From Pedobacter gandavensis (GTDB lineage: Bacteria; Bacteroidota; Bacteroidia; Sphingobacteriales; Sphingobacteriaceae), in assembly GCF_014172405.1 (NCBI RefSeq), contig NZ_WNXC01000011.1, forward strand, positions 62,001-126,000: a stretch of 64,000 nt of DNA, given 5' to 3'. Under the pieces are notes generated by a model. That model saw only the letters and a list, made by a program, of their open reading frames with translations. It did no database searches and had not been told where the DNA came from. Made by a program: the position numbers and the translations under genes. Of this stretch, positions 33,154 through 42,894 are shown one piece after another. Within the stretch, counting starts at the first letter, position 1; every line of letters begins with the position of its first letter.

Positions 33154-33594
33154 ATGAAATTTAAAACACTTCTACTGATGATGCCGATGTTCATCACGAC
33201 GCTCTTCATGAGCGCTTGTAAAAAAAATGACGCTGATGCCAGTCCTGATAAAGGCCCGATCAAGGTCAGGTATGAAATCACCTCTACACTTCCATTTAGC
33301 ATTGATCCGGATGATATCCTCTTAAGCTCAATTGCCTACACCAATCCTACGTATAATGTGGAAGTAGTTTCTGACTTATCGGGTAAGCATTGGAGTAAAG
33401 AGTTTCTCATTCAGGATGTCAAAAAAGATTATCCGATTGCTGTTTACGGAACAGTTGTGTTAAAAGGAACATCAGGGTACGTGAATACTAAGATTTACAT
33501 AAATGGGGTTTTAAAGTCTGAAACCAACCAAGGCGTACAAAAAATAACAGAAGAAATATCGACTGCATTGGTAAATGCGACACATACTTTTTAA
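33154..33594 (+). CDS. secreted lipoprotein, beta-rich
   Basis: 146 residues from ATG 33154 (a TTG 6 bases upstream is in frame). Lipoprotein signal with lipobox FMSAC (Cys at about 22), then KKNDADASP. The rest alternates strands (KVRYEITSTLPFSI, YNVEVVSDLSGKHWSKEF, PIAVYGTVVLKGTSG, VNTKIYINGVLKSE) and looks like an immunoglobulin-type or DUF4625-like beta sandwich. It abuts the next gene with no gap, forming an operon with two further genes. Function unknown. Confidence 0.65.
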   Translation: MKFKTLLLMMPMFITTLFMSACKKNDADASPDKGPIKVRYEITSTLPFSIDPDDILLSSIAYTNPTYNVEVVSDLSGKHWSKEFLIQDVKKDYPIAVYGTVVLKGTSGYVNTKIYINGVLKSETNQGVQKITEEISTALVNATHTF

Positions 33595-34110
33595 ATGATC
33601 ATCGCGATTTTATTATTCTTGTGCATCTCCACTAAGGCCCATCGGATTTTAAGTCTCGATGTTAAACATGGGTTTAATAAGTTTGACCTTGGATCAAGGA
33701 TAAGCAGCATCAAAAACAGAACCTCCATAAATAGGATCCATAATGAGCATCCAAAATTGGAAAGTTATGTAGTAAATTACCCCGCCAACTATAAACTATT
33801 TGGATATACTCCCCGCAAAATTGTATTAGATTTCTACAATGGATTATTGACTCAGATATCGGTCAGCATGCCGAGAAATGAATCTTTAAAAGAAAGCCAA
33901 TTGATCAATGCCAGAATTCTCAACGGATTAGGAAAGCTTTATGGAGATTGGGAAGAGCTCATGCCTTCAGAGGATAAGATGATTACAAAAAGTATCATTA
34001 GAAAGAGAACGGCATTGTTTTTTAAAAGCTATCCGGAATCTGCAACAAAAGGAGATACGTTTACTTATGTCAGTATTCCGCTTTCTAAACTCCTTGAAAT
34101 CAAATCCTGA
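33595..34110 (+). CDS. secreted protein of unknown function
   Basis: 171 residues with an N-terminal signal (LLFLCISTKAH, about 1-15). The mature part starts RILSLDVKHGFNKFDLGS and ends with KGDTFTYVSIPLSKLLEIKS. The pattern of short strands and one amphipathic helix (RNESLKESQLINARILNGLGKLYG) is like small periplasmic DUF proteins. Its ATG follows the previous stop directly, and the next gene starts 1 base after its own stop, so translation is coupled across all three. No family recognised. Confidence 0.65.
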   Translation: MIIAILLFLCISTKAHRILSLDVKHGFNKFDLGSRISSIKNRTSINRIHNEHPKLESYVVNYPANYKLFGYTPRKIVLDFYNGLLTQISVSMPRNESLKESQLINARILNGLGKLYGDWEELMPSEDKMITKSIIRKRTALFFKSYPESATKGDTFTYVSIPLSKLLEIKS

Positions 34111-34111
34111 T

Positions 34112-34717
34112 ATGCCTACTCCAATTTATCCAATCGTCATTATTGTTGCGGTTATCATCTATTATATCTTCAACAAAAAAGAACCAATGCCCTTGCAGGA
34201 AGAAAAACTTGAGCCAAGAAGAATTTTATGCCCCTATATGGAGGAAACAAAAGAGCAGTTTATATTAAGGTGTTACAATTTTGCAAGGGATTTCTTTGCA
34301 GAAAAAGAGATTTGCTACCATCATTCCAGTGATTTAAGTTCTTTTGTGTCTTCCTTCGAGGATAAGGATAACGCGATGTATAATGTTTCCGTTGAAATTT
34401 TCTTCTCTAATGGTGATAAAGTAATCATGTTTCATACTAAAATCATTGATGTTGCAATTCCTGATGATAAATTATGGGAAGTTGGAGAGTTGATCAACAG
34501 GTTAAATGAGAAGCTGTTAGTGAATACTTTAAACCTGAGTTATGAACACAGATCGATTGACAGTACCGTATTCTATATGGTAGGTGACCATCCATTGATT
34601 GAAGATTACTTTGAGTTTTATTATAAAACTATTGTTCGATCCAGAAATATGAAGACCGCATTTATCCGGATCATACAAGACCATGAAAATCCAGCACTCG
34701 TTGCCTTAGAATGGTGA
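34112..34717 (+). CDS. membrane-anchored YbjN-like protein
   Basis: 201 residues from ATG 34112. A single N-terminal membrane anchor (IVIIVAVIIYYIF, about 7-21) is followed by a soluble domain that resembles YbjN/type III secretion chaperone-like folds: VSVEIFFSNGDKVIMFHTKI, then LWEVGELINRLNEKLLVNTLNLSYE, read in parts, which matches the YbjN core pattern E-L-x-N-R-L-N. YbjN proteins affect stress and surface traits in enterobacteria; here the role is unknown. It is the third gene of a tightly packed operon (33154-34717), about 100 bases before the AraC regulator. Confidence 0.5.
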   Translation: MPTPIYPIVIIVAVIIYYIFNKKEPMPLQEEKLEPRRILCPYMEETKEQFILRCYNFARDFFAEKEICYHHSSDLSSFVSSFEDKDNAMYNVSVEIFFSNGDKVIMFHTKIIDVAIPDDKLWEVGELINRLNEKLLVNTLNLSYEHRSIDSTVFYMVGDHPLIEDYFEFYYKTIVRSRNMKTAFIRIIQDHENPALVALEW

Positions 34718-34814
34718 TTTTTTCTCCTAAAATACCTGCTTTTTATAAGATTGACTATGATAATGCCCGAAAATAATTAGCTTAGAATCAGCTAACCAAA
34801 TAGAGCATAAAAGA

Positions 34815-35690
34815 ATGATGATATCAGATATATACAGGGAAAAATCTCCGCTGTCGGAGAAAGACTGTTTTGTAGTTTTCGATCGCACCAAATCATCATT
34901 TACTTTCCCGGTACACGTACACCCGGAGTATGAATTGAATTTTGTAGAAGGTGCAGCTGGTGCCCAGCGTATTGTTGGTGACTCGATTGAAACCATAGGG
35001 GATAAAGACCTCGTATTTATCGCCAATCCGGAATTAAAACACGCCTGGAAAGACGGAGATTGTTCAGCCACAGATATTCATGAAATCACCCTTCAGTTTC
35101 ACCCTTCTTTAATCGAACAATGTTTAGATAAAAAACAGTTTCAAAGTATTCAGGAATTATTTTCCCGCGCGGCCAAAGGGGTCATTTTTGGTGCAAATAC
35201 AATTGAACGAATTCTCCCTCTTTTGAGAATCATTACCATGGAAAAAGATGGTTTCTATTCGGTGATGAAGTTATTTATCCTATTGTATGAATTATCAAAA
35301 GGAGAGGATGTGCGAGAGCTTTCCAGTGCTTCATCACCAGAGATGACCACGAATGAAATTATGCTCAATAAATTACATCGGTATATTTCAGGTAACATCT
35401 CCAAGATGATTTGCGTATCTGATGCCGCTGCGGCGCTCAATATGAGCAGATCCACCTTTGCACGTTTCATAAAAAGTAATACAGAAAAGAATTTTACCGA
35501 TTACTTGTTCGACTTTAGAATAAATATGGCCATGCAAAAGTTAAAGAAATCTATGCCAATCGCAGAAGTCGTTGCCCATTGTGGATTTAATAGTATCTCC
35601 TATTTCTATCGGGTATTTAAAAAGGCGAAAGGTATCACTCCTGCGGAGTTCCGCGATAGCCACAAACAACAACAGCAACTGATCATTTAA
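34815..35690 (+). CDS. AraC-family regulator upstream of SusC/SusD pair 2
   Basis: 291 residues. The N-terminal cupin domain (about 25-110) has FPVHVHPEYELNFVEG and FIANPELKHAW with the usual His-rich strands. The C-terminal double helix-turn-helix covers about 185-285, with SDAAAALNMSRSTFARFIKS and PIAEVVAHCGFNSISYFYRVFKK followed by TPAEFRD. It is upstream of the SusC/SusD/arylsulfotransferase genes in the same direction, separated by a strong terminator, and is their most likely local regulator. AraC proteins with cupin sensors usually respond to sugars or aromatics. The start may be ATG 34815 or 34818. Confidence 0.9.
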   Translation: MMISDIYREKSPLSEKDCFVVFDRTKSSFTFPVHVHPEYELNFVEGAAGAQRIVGDSIETIGDKDLVFIANPELKHAWKDGDCSATDIHEITLQFHPSLIEQCLDKKQFQSIQELFSRAAKGVIFGANTIERILPLLRIITMEKDGFYSVMKLFILLYELSKGEDVRELSSASSPEMTTNEIMLNKLHRYISGNISKMICVSDAAAALNMSRSTFARFIKSNTEKNFTDYLFDFRINMAMQKLKKSMPIAEVVAHCGFNSISYFYRVFKKAKGITPAEFRDSHKQQQQLII

Positions 35691-35744
35691 GCCGGGCACA
35701 TTTTTATTCTTCCTGTTTTGTAACTGCCATAGCCTTTGGTATTT

Positions 35745-35780
35745 AAAACGCCTTGATTTGCAAGATTCAAGGCGTTTTTT
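35745..35780 (+). terminator. intrinsic terminator of the AraC gene
   Basis: A perfect 12-bp stem AAAACGCCTTGA / TCAAGGCGTTTT around a 10-base loop, followed by further T, about 55 bases after the stop. Confidence 0.88.
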
Positions 35781-36201
35781 GTGCAATAGTCTGGAGTAAG
35801 CGCAGAAAAAAGAGCCCATTGTTCAAGTCTATTGAGCGTATTGTACAATTGCGAGTCGGGTGTTTCTGTTGTAATTGGCTTATATATAGATGTTTGTGTG
35901 TTTTTTGTGTGCTGAAGGAAATTATGCTAAAGCCAGTCTATTATCGAAAGGACAAGAACGATTTGGCTTTAATTCACTCTTTTTAGCCCTATTTTCTCTA
36001 ATTCCCGCCTAAATAAAGAACGAAAAGTCCAATTCAAATGAGCAGATTATGCAATTTCTCAATTTCGTTTTCGGCTAACTTTATCCTATAAACCAAATCA
36101 ATATAAACTGTATGAGATAGCGAAGCTTATCACACGCTTGCCGAAAGGTAATGGAGTGATGTCCCGGCTTTGTTCCTTAATAAACCAAATAAAAACCAAA
36201 T
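35781..36201 (+). other. 421-base leader before SusC 2
   Basis: No credible gene; an open frame at 35753-35986 starts inside the terminator and has a Cys/Trp-rich random look. No exact -7 box found. It presumably carries the promoter of the SusC/SusD operon. Confidence 0.4.
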
Positions 36202-39200
36202 ATGAAAAGAATTGTACTAATGCTATTCCTTGCAACCTTAAGCCTGTGTTCATGGGCCCAGCAAGTGATGACTGTGAAAGGCACAGTCAAAGACAAGGGC
36301 AATAACCCCTTGTCTGGTGTTTCCGTTGTGATCAAGGGCTCGCCCGGTGGCACAATGACCAATACCGATGGGAATTTCAGCATCGAGGTCGCCAAAGGTA
36401 AGGTGCTTCAGTTTTCTTATGTAGGGATGCAGAAATCCGAAGTTACTGTTGGAAATTCAACAACGATTCAAGTGGTCTTGGCTGATGATGACCAATTAAA
36501 TGAGGTTGTGGTCATCGGTTATGGTACCGCCAAAAGAAAAGACCTGACCAGTGCCATCGCTTCAATCACCGGAAAAGAAATGCAGGTTGATGTGGCAAAA
36601 AGTACCAGTGGTGCTTTGCAAGGCCGTGTTGCCGGTGTCACTGTTAGCACTACAAGTGGTCAACCAGGTACTGGTCTGAGTATTAATATTCGTGGTTTGA
36701 GCTCATTGGGCTCTAACACTCCTTTATATGTAATTGATGGGGTTTATGGGGATATCAATATGGTAGATCCTTCGGATGTGGCTTCTCTGGAAATCCTAAA
36801 GGATGCTGCTGCGGCTGCCATTTACGGTTCTCGTGCCGCTAATGGAGTAGTTTTAATCACCACAAAAGGGGGTAAGAAAAATACAGCAGCTACAATCAGT
36901 GTTAGTGCCTATACTGGTGTTCAAAAGATTGCCAAAACACTAGGTGTATTGGATGCGCAACAATGGAAAGGTATCATGAAACAGAGTGGTTATTTACCAG
37001 CTGATGCGATAGATTTTGAAGGTCCAGGTACCAATTGGCAGGAAGAAGCTTACCGTACTGCACCAATTACCAAGACAAATGTAGGCGTTGTTGGCGGTTC
37101 AGAAACAAGTACATATAATGTGTCTGCCGGTTACATCAATCAGAAAGGTATTTTAATCCGTTCAGGATATGAAGCCTATAACGTGCGTACAAAGAACACT
37201 TTCTCTTTCTTTAAAAATCATCTCCGCATGGGTAATACTTTCTTATTAACCACATCCGAGAAACAAGAGAATCATTTAACCATCACTGACCTACTACGTC
37301 AAAACCCGATGGTTTCTGTTTATGATGCGAATCAATTGGGTGGTTACGGAGCTATCCGCCCATGGATGAAAAATATGGACAACCCAGTTGGATACTCCAA
37401 TCTATACGATAAAAGGCACTATAGAACGGACATCTTGCTGAATGCTTATGCGGAATTAGACTTGGGTATTGAAGGTCTGAAATACAAACTTAACTACGGT
37501 TTCAACAGAAATAATGGACGTAATTATGATTTCAATGCACCTTTTAATTTCGGTTCTGGTGCCAATCAATCCAGATTGGATGAATCAGCTGCTTTTAACA
37601 ACCAATGGTTAATTGAACATACCTTAAATTTTGACCGTGCCTTTGGGAAACATACCATATCGGCATTGGCAGGTTATTCTTCTCAGGAAAATACAAGCCG
37701 CGGTTTCGGTGCTGGTCGTATGGACATTCCTTTCGGAACAACTACTGTCGGCGCAGGTTCTACTACGCAACAGTCTACTTCAGGATCAGTAGGAGAAAAT
37801 GCGTTGGTTTCTCTTTTCTCCCGGGTGATGTATAACTATGATTCAAGATACCTGTTCATGGCTTCAGTTCGTAGAGACGGTTCTTCACGCTTTAAATCCG
37901 GATATCGTTATGGGGTGTTTCCTTCCGTTTCCCTGGGATGGAATATCATGAATGAGAACTTTTTCGGTGATTTAAAGAACACCATTAATGAATTAAAAGT
38001 CCGTTGGAGTTATGGAAAACTGGGTAACCAGGAGATTGGCAACTATAGTACTCAGAATATTGTGAGTAGCGGTATCAATTATGTTCAAGGCGGACAATGG
38101 TGGATGGGTAGCATTACCGGAAACAGCTGGGTTTCGCCAAGAGATTTAACTTGGGAAGAGTCCAAAACGAGCAACTTCGGTTTAGATGGTAGCTTCTTCA
38201 ATGGAAAATTATCATTTACCGCAGAATACTATGTTCGCGAAACAGACAATATATTGTTAAACATTGCGATGCCAGGTTCTACTGGGGTCGATGGCTCAAG
38301 AACGATGAATGCTGGGGTCATTTCCAATAAAGGTTTTGAGTTTTTGCTAAACCATAGAAATAAGGTTGGGGAGGTTACTTACAATGTGGGCCTAAATCTA
38401 TCAAGTGTAAAGAATAAGGTTAAAAAGATTACTGTAGGTAATACACAAGAGTTTGGAGGTTACAACCCACAAGGAGAAGGTACGGTTACCTGGGCAAAAG
38501 TAGGAGATCCAATTGGTGCATTCTATGTGATCAAAACTAATGGATTATTCCAGTCTGATGCAGAAGCTCAAGCTTATAAAACTCCAGGCGGACAAGTGAT
38601 TCAGCCAAAGGCGAAAGCGGGTGATGTTCGTTTTATTGACTTTAATGGTGACGGAAAAATTTCAGATGATGACCGCCAGTATTCAGGTAGTCCATTCCCT
38701 GATTTGAGCTACGGAATCCGTGGTAATGTGGCCTATAAAGGTTTTGACTTAGGTATTTTCTTTGATGGCTTACACGGAAATAAAATCTATAATTATACCC
38801 GTGCCCGTATGGAATCTATGAATGAGTTTACCAATTTCGGTTCGACTGTATTGAATGCCTGGACTCCAGAAAACACCAATACAAATATGCCTCGCTTTAC
38901 CCAACAAGATGAGAACGAGAATAGACGTCGTGTGAGTGACCGTTGGTTAGAAAATGGTTCATTCTTCCGCCTAAAAACAGTAGAACTCGGTTATACTTTC
39001 AATAATAAATTAGTCAACAAAATCAATGTTAGAGATTTAAGAGTGTTTACCTCGGTAGACAATGTATTCGTTGCCACGAAATACAAAGGTTATTCGCCAG
39101 ATCTTGGTCAGAATGATGATCAGAATGGTGGTGGCGGTGGCGTCATGTCGAGAGGAACTGACCACGGTCGTTTCCCTTCTTCAAGAACCTTCATCTTAGG

Positions 39201-39219
39201 CCTTCAATTAAGTTTCTAA
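36202..39219 (+). CDS. SusC/RagA-family TonB-dependent transporter (pair 2)
   Basis: 1005 residues. Signal peptide 1-19 (LATLSLCSWAQ), beta domain about 24-95 (VKGTVKDKGNNPLSGVSVVIKG), TonB box NEVVVIGYG at about 100-108, plug with DLTSAIASI, NIRGLSSLG, LYVIDGVYGD and SLEILKDAAAAAIYGSRAANG (read in parts), then the barrel with the Ca-binding-like loop DFNGDGKISDDDRQY, ending FILGLQLSF. A Gly run (DQNGGGGGVMSRG) near the C-terminus is unusual. SusD follows after 20 bases and an arylsulfotransferase-like gene after that. The imported substrate is unknown but might be aromatic or sulfated given that neighbour. Confidence 0.95.
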   Translation: MKRIVLMLFLATLSLCSWAQQVMTVKGTVKDKGNNPLSGVSVVIKGSPGGTMTNTDGNFSIEVAKGKVLQFSYVGMQKSEVTVGNSTTIQVVLADDDQLNEVVVIGYGTAKRKDLTSAIASITGKEMQVDVAKSTSGALQGRVAGVTVSTTSGQPGTGLSINIRGLSSLGSNTPLYVIDGVYGDINMVDPSDVASLEILKDAAAAAIYGSRAANGVVLITTKGGKKNTAATISVSAYTGVQKIAKTLGVLDAQQWKGIMKQSGYLPADAIDFEGPGTNWQEEAYRTAPITKTNVGVVGGSETSTYNVSAGYINQKGILIRSGYEAYNVRTKNTFSFFKNHLRMGNTFLLTTSEKQENHLTITDLLRQNPMVSVYDANQLGGYGAIRPWMKNMDNPVGYSNLYDKRHYRTDILLNAYAELDLGIEGLKYKLNYGFNRNNGRNYDFNAPFNFGSGANQSRLDESAAFNNQWLIEHTLNFDRAFGKHTISALAGYSSQENTSRGFGAGRMDIPFGTTTVGAGSTTQQSTSGSVGENALVSLFSRVMYNYDSRYLFMASVRRDGSSRFKSGYRYGVFPSVSLGWNIMNENFFGDLKNTINELKVRWSYGKLGNQEIGNYSTQNIVSSGINYVQGGQWWMGSITGNSWVSPRDLTWEESKTSNFGLDGSFFNGKLSFTAEYYVRETDNILLNIAMPGSTGVDGSRTMNAGVISNKGFEFLLNHRNKVGEVTYNVGLNLSSVKNKVKKITVGNTQEFGGYNPQGEGTVTWAKVGDPIGAFYVIKTNGLFQSDAEAQAYKTPGGQVIQPKAKAGDVRFIDFNGDGKISDDDRQYSGSPFPDLSYGIRGNVAYKGFDLGIFFDGLHGNKIYNYTRARMESMNEFTNFGSTVLNAWTPENTNTNMPRFTQQDENENRRRVSDRWLENGSFFRLKTVELGYTFNNKLVNKINVRDLRVFTSVDNVFVATKYKGYSPDLGQNDDQNGGGGGVMSRGTDHGRFPSSRTFILGLQLSF

Positions 39220-39239
39220 CCATTAAAAAAAAACGAAGT

Positions 39240-40865
39240 ATGAAAACGAATATATGGAAGCAACTGTCTCTGGTTGCAATAATGACGATAACTTTAGGAG
39301 GATGTAAAAAGTCCTTTCTGGACCGGGTGAATCCAAATCAGGCTGTAGAAGAAACTTTCTGGGTTTCGGAAGCGAGTGCGCAATCTGCAATGGCCACTGT
39401 TTATTCTCCTATCCGCGGACAAATGTATGGCTACTACGGTGGGTACACAGGCTGGCATACGATGAATCGTGCCGATGATGTTTGGTTTATTTTAGGGGAA
39501 GAGATTTTAAACTGGGAGCCTGCTACTTATGCGAATACACCCAATACTGCAGAAAGTGATTTTGGCAGGTTGTATAAGACAATTAATCGTGCCAATGTGT
39601 TCTTGAGTAATGTGAAAAAGGTACCGATGAGCCAGGCGAAAAAGGATGAACTTTCTGCTGAAGCCAGTTTCTTAAGGGGATTCTCTTATTTTCTTTTGGC
39701 AACTAATTTCGGTGATGTTCCATTGCGTTTGATTTCTCCTACTGAAGATCCAAATGAAACGATGAAAGCCTCTGCTCCAGAGGATTTGATTTGGAAACAA
39801 ATAGAAGCAGATTTCAAAGTGGCCAAAGAATTTTTGCCAATTACTCGCCCTGCATCTGAATCTGGAAGGGTAACTAAAGGTGCCGCAATTGCTTATTTAG
39901 GTAAATCATACAATTATAGAAAGATGTATACAGAGGCAGAAGCAGAACTGAGCATCATTATGAAAGCGCCTTATAGCTATGATCTGACCACTAAATTTGA
40001 AGATAATTTTACCGAAAACACAGAGTTAAACAAAGAGTCTGTTTTTGAGCTCGTTTATGATGGGAGTTTTGGAAGTGGCTCATGGGGTTCGGAAAGTGCA
40101 ACAAGTACTCAGGGATTTGTAATTCCCAATTTTGCAGGCGCACAAGGTACTGGAGGTTGGTTCAAATGGATGCCAACGGCATCTATTGTAGCGGATTTCA
40201 TCCAAGAGCAAAGACCAGCAGGTTCTGATACCAAATTTGATAAAAGAATGTACACCAGTTTCTTCTGGAAACACTCGGATTTTGAAACTACTATACCAGA
40301 TGGCGCTTGGTTTGGCAACATGACTTTTGATCAGATTTGGGAGGCTTCGGCTACTAAACGATTAAGAGGTGAACCGGATTACCCAATCATTAACGGGAAA
40401 AAAGGTCGCTTCCTAATCAAGAAGTTTACCAATTTTTATAAGAATGAGGCCGATGCAAATAGTATGTACAATCAGAAAAATCAAAATAATAACCTGCGTG
40501 TGATGCGCTTTTCAGAAGTACTCTTATTGCATGCAGAAGCCGCAATCAAGACAGGTAAAACTGGGGACGCCGCCAATGATTTAAAGCGTATCCGTGACCG
40601 TGCCGGTTTGGCGAATAAAACCTGGACTGGACCGGATGATTTATGGAAAGAAGTCATTCATCAGAATGAATTGGAATTCTTCTTTGAAGGTCACCGTTTC
40701 TTCGACCTGAAACGTTTCTACAGTTTTTCGGAAATGAAACAAATATTGGTAGATAATAAAAAGCAAGGTGCAGTGAACTTCCAGGCGAAACATTTCTACT
40801 TGCCAATTCCACAGAATGAATTGAATACCAATACCGCTATTCAGCAACATCCACTATGGAGGTAA
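39240..40865 (+). CDS. SusD/RagB-family surface lipoprotein (pair 2)
   Basis: 541 residues. Lipobox LGGCKKSF with Cys at about 22, then VNPNQAVEETFW typical of RagB. Family blocks: LSAEASFLRGFSYFLLATNFGDVPL (read in parts, about 138-162), KGAAIAYLGKSYNY (TPR-like) and the C-terminal LEFFFEGHRFFDLKRF with PIPQNELNTN. It is the lid lipoprotein for the SusC ahead of it, 20 bases upstream. Length is normal. The next gene starts about 100 bases on, in the same direction, so a three-gene operon is likely. The ligand is not readable. Confidence 0.94.
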   Translation: MKTNIWKQLSLVAIMTITLGGCKKSFLDRVNPNQAVEETFWVSEASAQSAMATVYSPIRGQMYGYYGGYTGWHTMNRADDVWFILGEEILNWEPATYANTPNTAESDFGRLYKTINRANVFLSNVKKVPMSQAKKDELSAEASFLRGFSYFLLATNFGDVPLRLISPTEDPNETMKASAPEDLIWKQIEADFKVAKEFLPITRPASESGRVTKGAAIAYLGKSYNYRKMYTEAEAELSIIMKAPYSYDLTTKFEDNFTENTELNKESVFELVYDGSFGSGSWGSESATSTQGFVIPNFAGAQGTGGWFKWMPTASIVADFIQEQRPAGSDTKFDKRMYTSFFWKHSDFETTIPDGAWFGNMTFDQIWEASATKRLRGEPDYPIINGKKGRFLIKKFTNFYKNEADANSMYNQKNQNNNLRVMRFSEVLLLHAEAAIKTGKTGDAANDLKRIRDRAGLANKTWTGPDDLWKEVIHQNELEFFFEGHRFFDLKRFYSFSEMKQILVDNKKQGAVNFQAKHFYLPIPQNELNTNTAIQQHPLWR

Positions 40866-40963
40866 TGATTTCGAAATGCCGGGATTAGCAATTTTGAATA
40901 AAATGTAATTCACCATAAGAGGTGGGGAGATTTAGATTTTCCCACCTTCTTAATTTAAAAATT

Positions 40964-42781
40964 ATGATTGGGAAAAGAGTTTTTTTTGGTTTGAAAACAG
41001 GCTTGCTAGGTTTCGCATTTCTGTTTTTTATAGCTTGTAAGAAAGATAAGCTGGAACTACCTGCTGCAGGTATTGAGTTCCAAAATTCACTGGAAAACAT
41101 GGTGAATCACGGTGTTTTACTACAGAGCTACGTCAAAGAGAATGAAAACTATGTTTTTCATTTTGAGACAGGTGATATCTCCGTTCCACAGGCCTTACTC
41201 TTAAATATTCAAGAGCAACCTGATCTCTGGAAAACAGTGGTCAATTTTAAAGATAAAACCAGTTTTTCCTTGCTTTCAAAAGGGAATTCGCTGGATTTTA
41301 TCGTTAAAGACAAGGAATTAAATCCATCCGGGTACAACCCTTTATCTGCCACAGTAGAAGTGTTATTGCCAGGTAGAGGAAGGGTGGAGGTGATTGTGGA
41401 AGGTAAACCTGGTACAACAGGTACAATTAAACATTTATTAACGGCCTCAAATCCCAGACAAGTCATTCCCGTACTGGGACTGTATGCCGATTACAATAAT
41501 CAGGTAGATCTTGTTTTTACAGATATGGAGGGTAAGGAGCGTGGACGTACCCATATTCAAATAAAAACAGCCGCCCTTGACGTTAAAGCTTTTCCAACTT
41601 TCCAAACTATTGTAGCGCAAAAAGATAAAATGGAGCCTGGATTTAACCTGGTCAGCTACCCCGGAGAAAGTGAACTAGATGTTTCTTGCCCTTATATGCT
41701 CGATGCTGAAGGGGAAGTGCGTTGGATATTGTTGTTAAAAGCTTCGCCAAAGTTGCAAAGATTTGCGGCTTCAATTGGGTTAAAACGGATGAAAAATGGA
41801 AATTTCCTTAGCGGAGATGGACAGGGAAGCCGTATTGTAGAAATAGATATGTTTGGTAATCTGGTTAAGGAATGGGATTTGTTGAAATTGGGCTATACCT
41901 TTCATCATGAGGTAACTGAAGCGGCTAATGGCAATTACCTGATTACAGTTTCTAAATCTGCAGCACGTTTGCGGAATGGAAAACCACGAATTAACGACCA
42001 TATTATAGAATTAAATCCATTATCTGGTGTAGTTGAGAAAGAATGGGATTTAGCCAATATGTTAGATAGCTCCCGTTACGATCATGGAGCTGATCAGGCA
42101 GGGATAAATTATTCGCAAACCGCAGGGAATTGGGCTCATAATAATTCCATCGCAGCAATGGGAAATGATTTTCTCGCTACAGTTCGTTTTCAAGGAATCA
42201 TGTCTTTTACAAGGGGCGGAGCCGTGAAATGGGTCATCTCTCCGCATAAAGGCTGGAGCAGCGGCTATCAGCAATTATTATTGTCACCTGTAGATGGGCA
42301 AGGCAAATTAATTACAGACGAAAAGGTGATTTCCGGGGAGACTGCTCATCCTGATTTTGACTGGTCATGGGGCATGCATACTCCTGTGTTGATGCCCAAC
42401 GGTAATATCCTTGTTTTTGATAATGGATATAACCGTCATTTTAAGGATCAAACGCTGGGTAGTTCCGGTGGTTATAGTAGGATTGTAGAGTACAAGGTGG
42501 ATGAAGCAAAGAAAACAGTTCAGCAGGTTTGGGCTTACGGAGAAAGCAGGGGCGCGAATGGTTTTTCTGCAGCGCTTTCTGGTGTGCAGTATTTATCGCA
42601 AACAGGTCATGTGATGTTCTGCCCTGGTATGGGAGTTAAAACCAACAAAGGTTTAGGAGGGCGGATTGTAGAGCTCGATCCTAAAACAAAGGAGGTGATT
42701 TATGACCTGGAAATTACCGCGCCAAGTGTTTCCGCTTTTCACCGCGTGACAAGGATGTCCATTTATCCAGATAATATGTAA
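40964..42781 (+). CDS. arylsulfotransferase (ASST)-family lipoprotein
   Basis: 605 residues from ATG 40964; the frame is open upstream but that part is leader. Lipobox FFIACKK (Cys at about 24) places it outside the inner membrane. N-terminal beta domain about 40-215, then a six-bladed propeller of the ASST type: LVSYPGESELD, RMKNGNFLSGDGQGSRIVEID, GYTFHHEVTEAANGNYLITV, DHIIELNPLSG, WAHNNSIA, DWSWGMHTPVLMPNGNILVFDNG (parts) and RIVEYKVDE. ASST enzymes move sulfate from one phenol to another through a His. HHEV, AHNN and GMHTP hold the candidate His residues. It probably acts on phenolic compounds imported or sensed by the SusCD pair. Confidence 0.82.
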   Translation: MIGKRVFFGLKTGLLGFAFLFFIACKKDKLELPAAGIEFQNSLENMVNHGVLLQSYVKENENYVFHFETGDISVPQALLLNIQEQPDLWKTVVNFKDKTSFSLLSKGNSLDFIVKDKELNPSGYNPLSATVEVLLPGRGRVEVIVEGKPGTTGTIKHLLTASNPRQVIPVLGLYADYNNQVDLVFTDMEGKERGRTHIQIKTAALDVKAFPTFQTIVAQKDKMEPGFNLVSYPGESELDVSCPYMLDAEGEVRWILLLKASPKLQRFAASIGLKRMKNGNFLSGDGQGSRIVEIDMFGNLVKEWDLLKLGYTFHHEVTEAANGNYLITVSKSAARLRNGKPRINDHIIELNPLSGVVEKEWDLANMLDSSRYDHGADQAGINYSQTAGNWAHNNSIAAMGNDFLATVRFQGIMSFTRGGAVKWVISPHKGWSSGYQQLLLSPVDGQGKLITDEKVISGETAHPDFDWSWGMHTPVLMPNGNILVFDNGYNRHFKDQTLGSSGGYSRIVEYKVDEAKKTVQQVWAYGESRGANGFSAALSGVQYLSQTGHVMFCPGMGVKTNKGLGGRIVELDPKTKEVIYDLEITAPSVSAFHRVTRMSIYPDNM

Positions 42782-42831
42782 TTGTTTTATGGTATAAAAA
42801 AACGGTCTTTAAATAAGTTGTTATTCGTAAC

Positions 42832-42865
42832 AGACATGGTCTCATTTATAATTGAGACCATGTCT
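42832..42865. terminator. strong terminator between convergent genes
   Basis: Perfect 13-bp stem AGACATGGTCTCA / TGAGACCATGTCT with an 8-base loop, followed by TTCTATTTTT, between the arylsulfotransferase-like gene and the facing SAM-binding protein gene. Confidence 0.88.
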
Positions 42866-42894
42866 TTCTATTTTTGGAAAAGATAGACATCCTG

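Noticed and set aside
35753..35986. 77-residue plus-strand open frame after the AraC gene
   Set aside because: It begins inside the AraC terminator and has a Cys/Trp/Phe-rich random composition.
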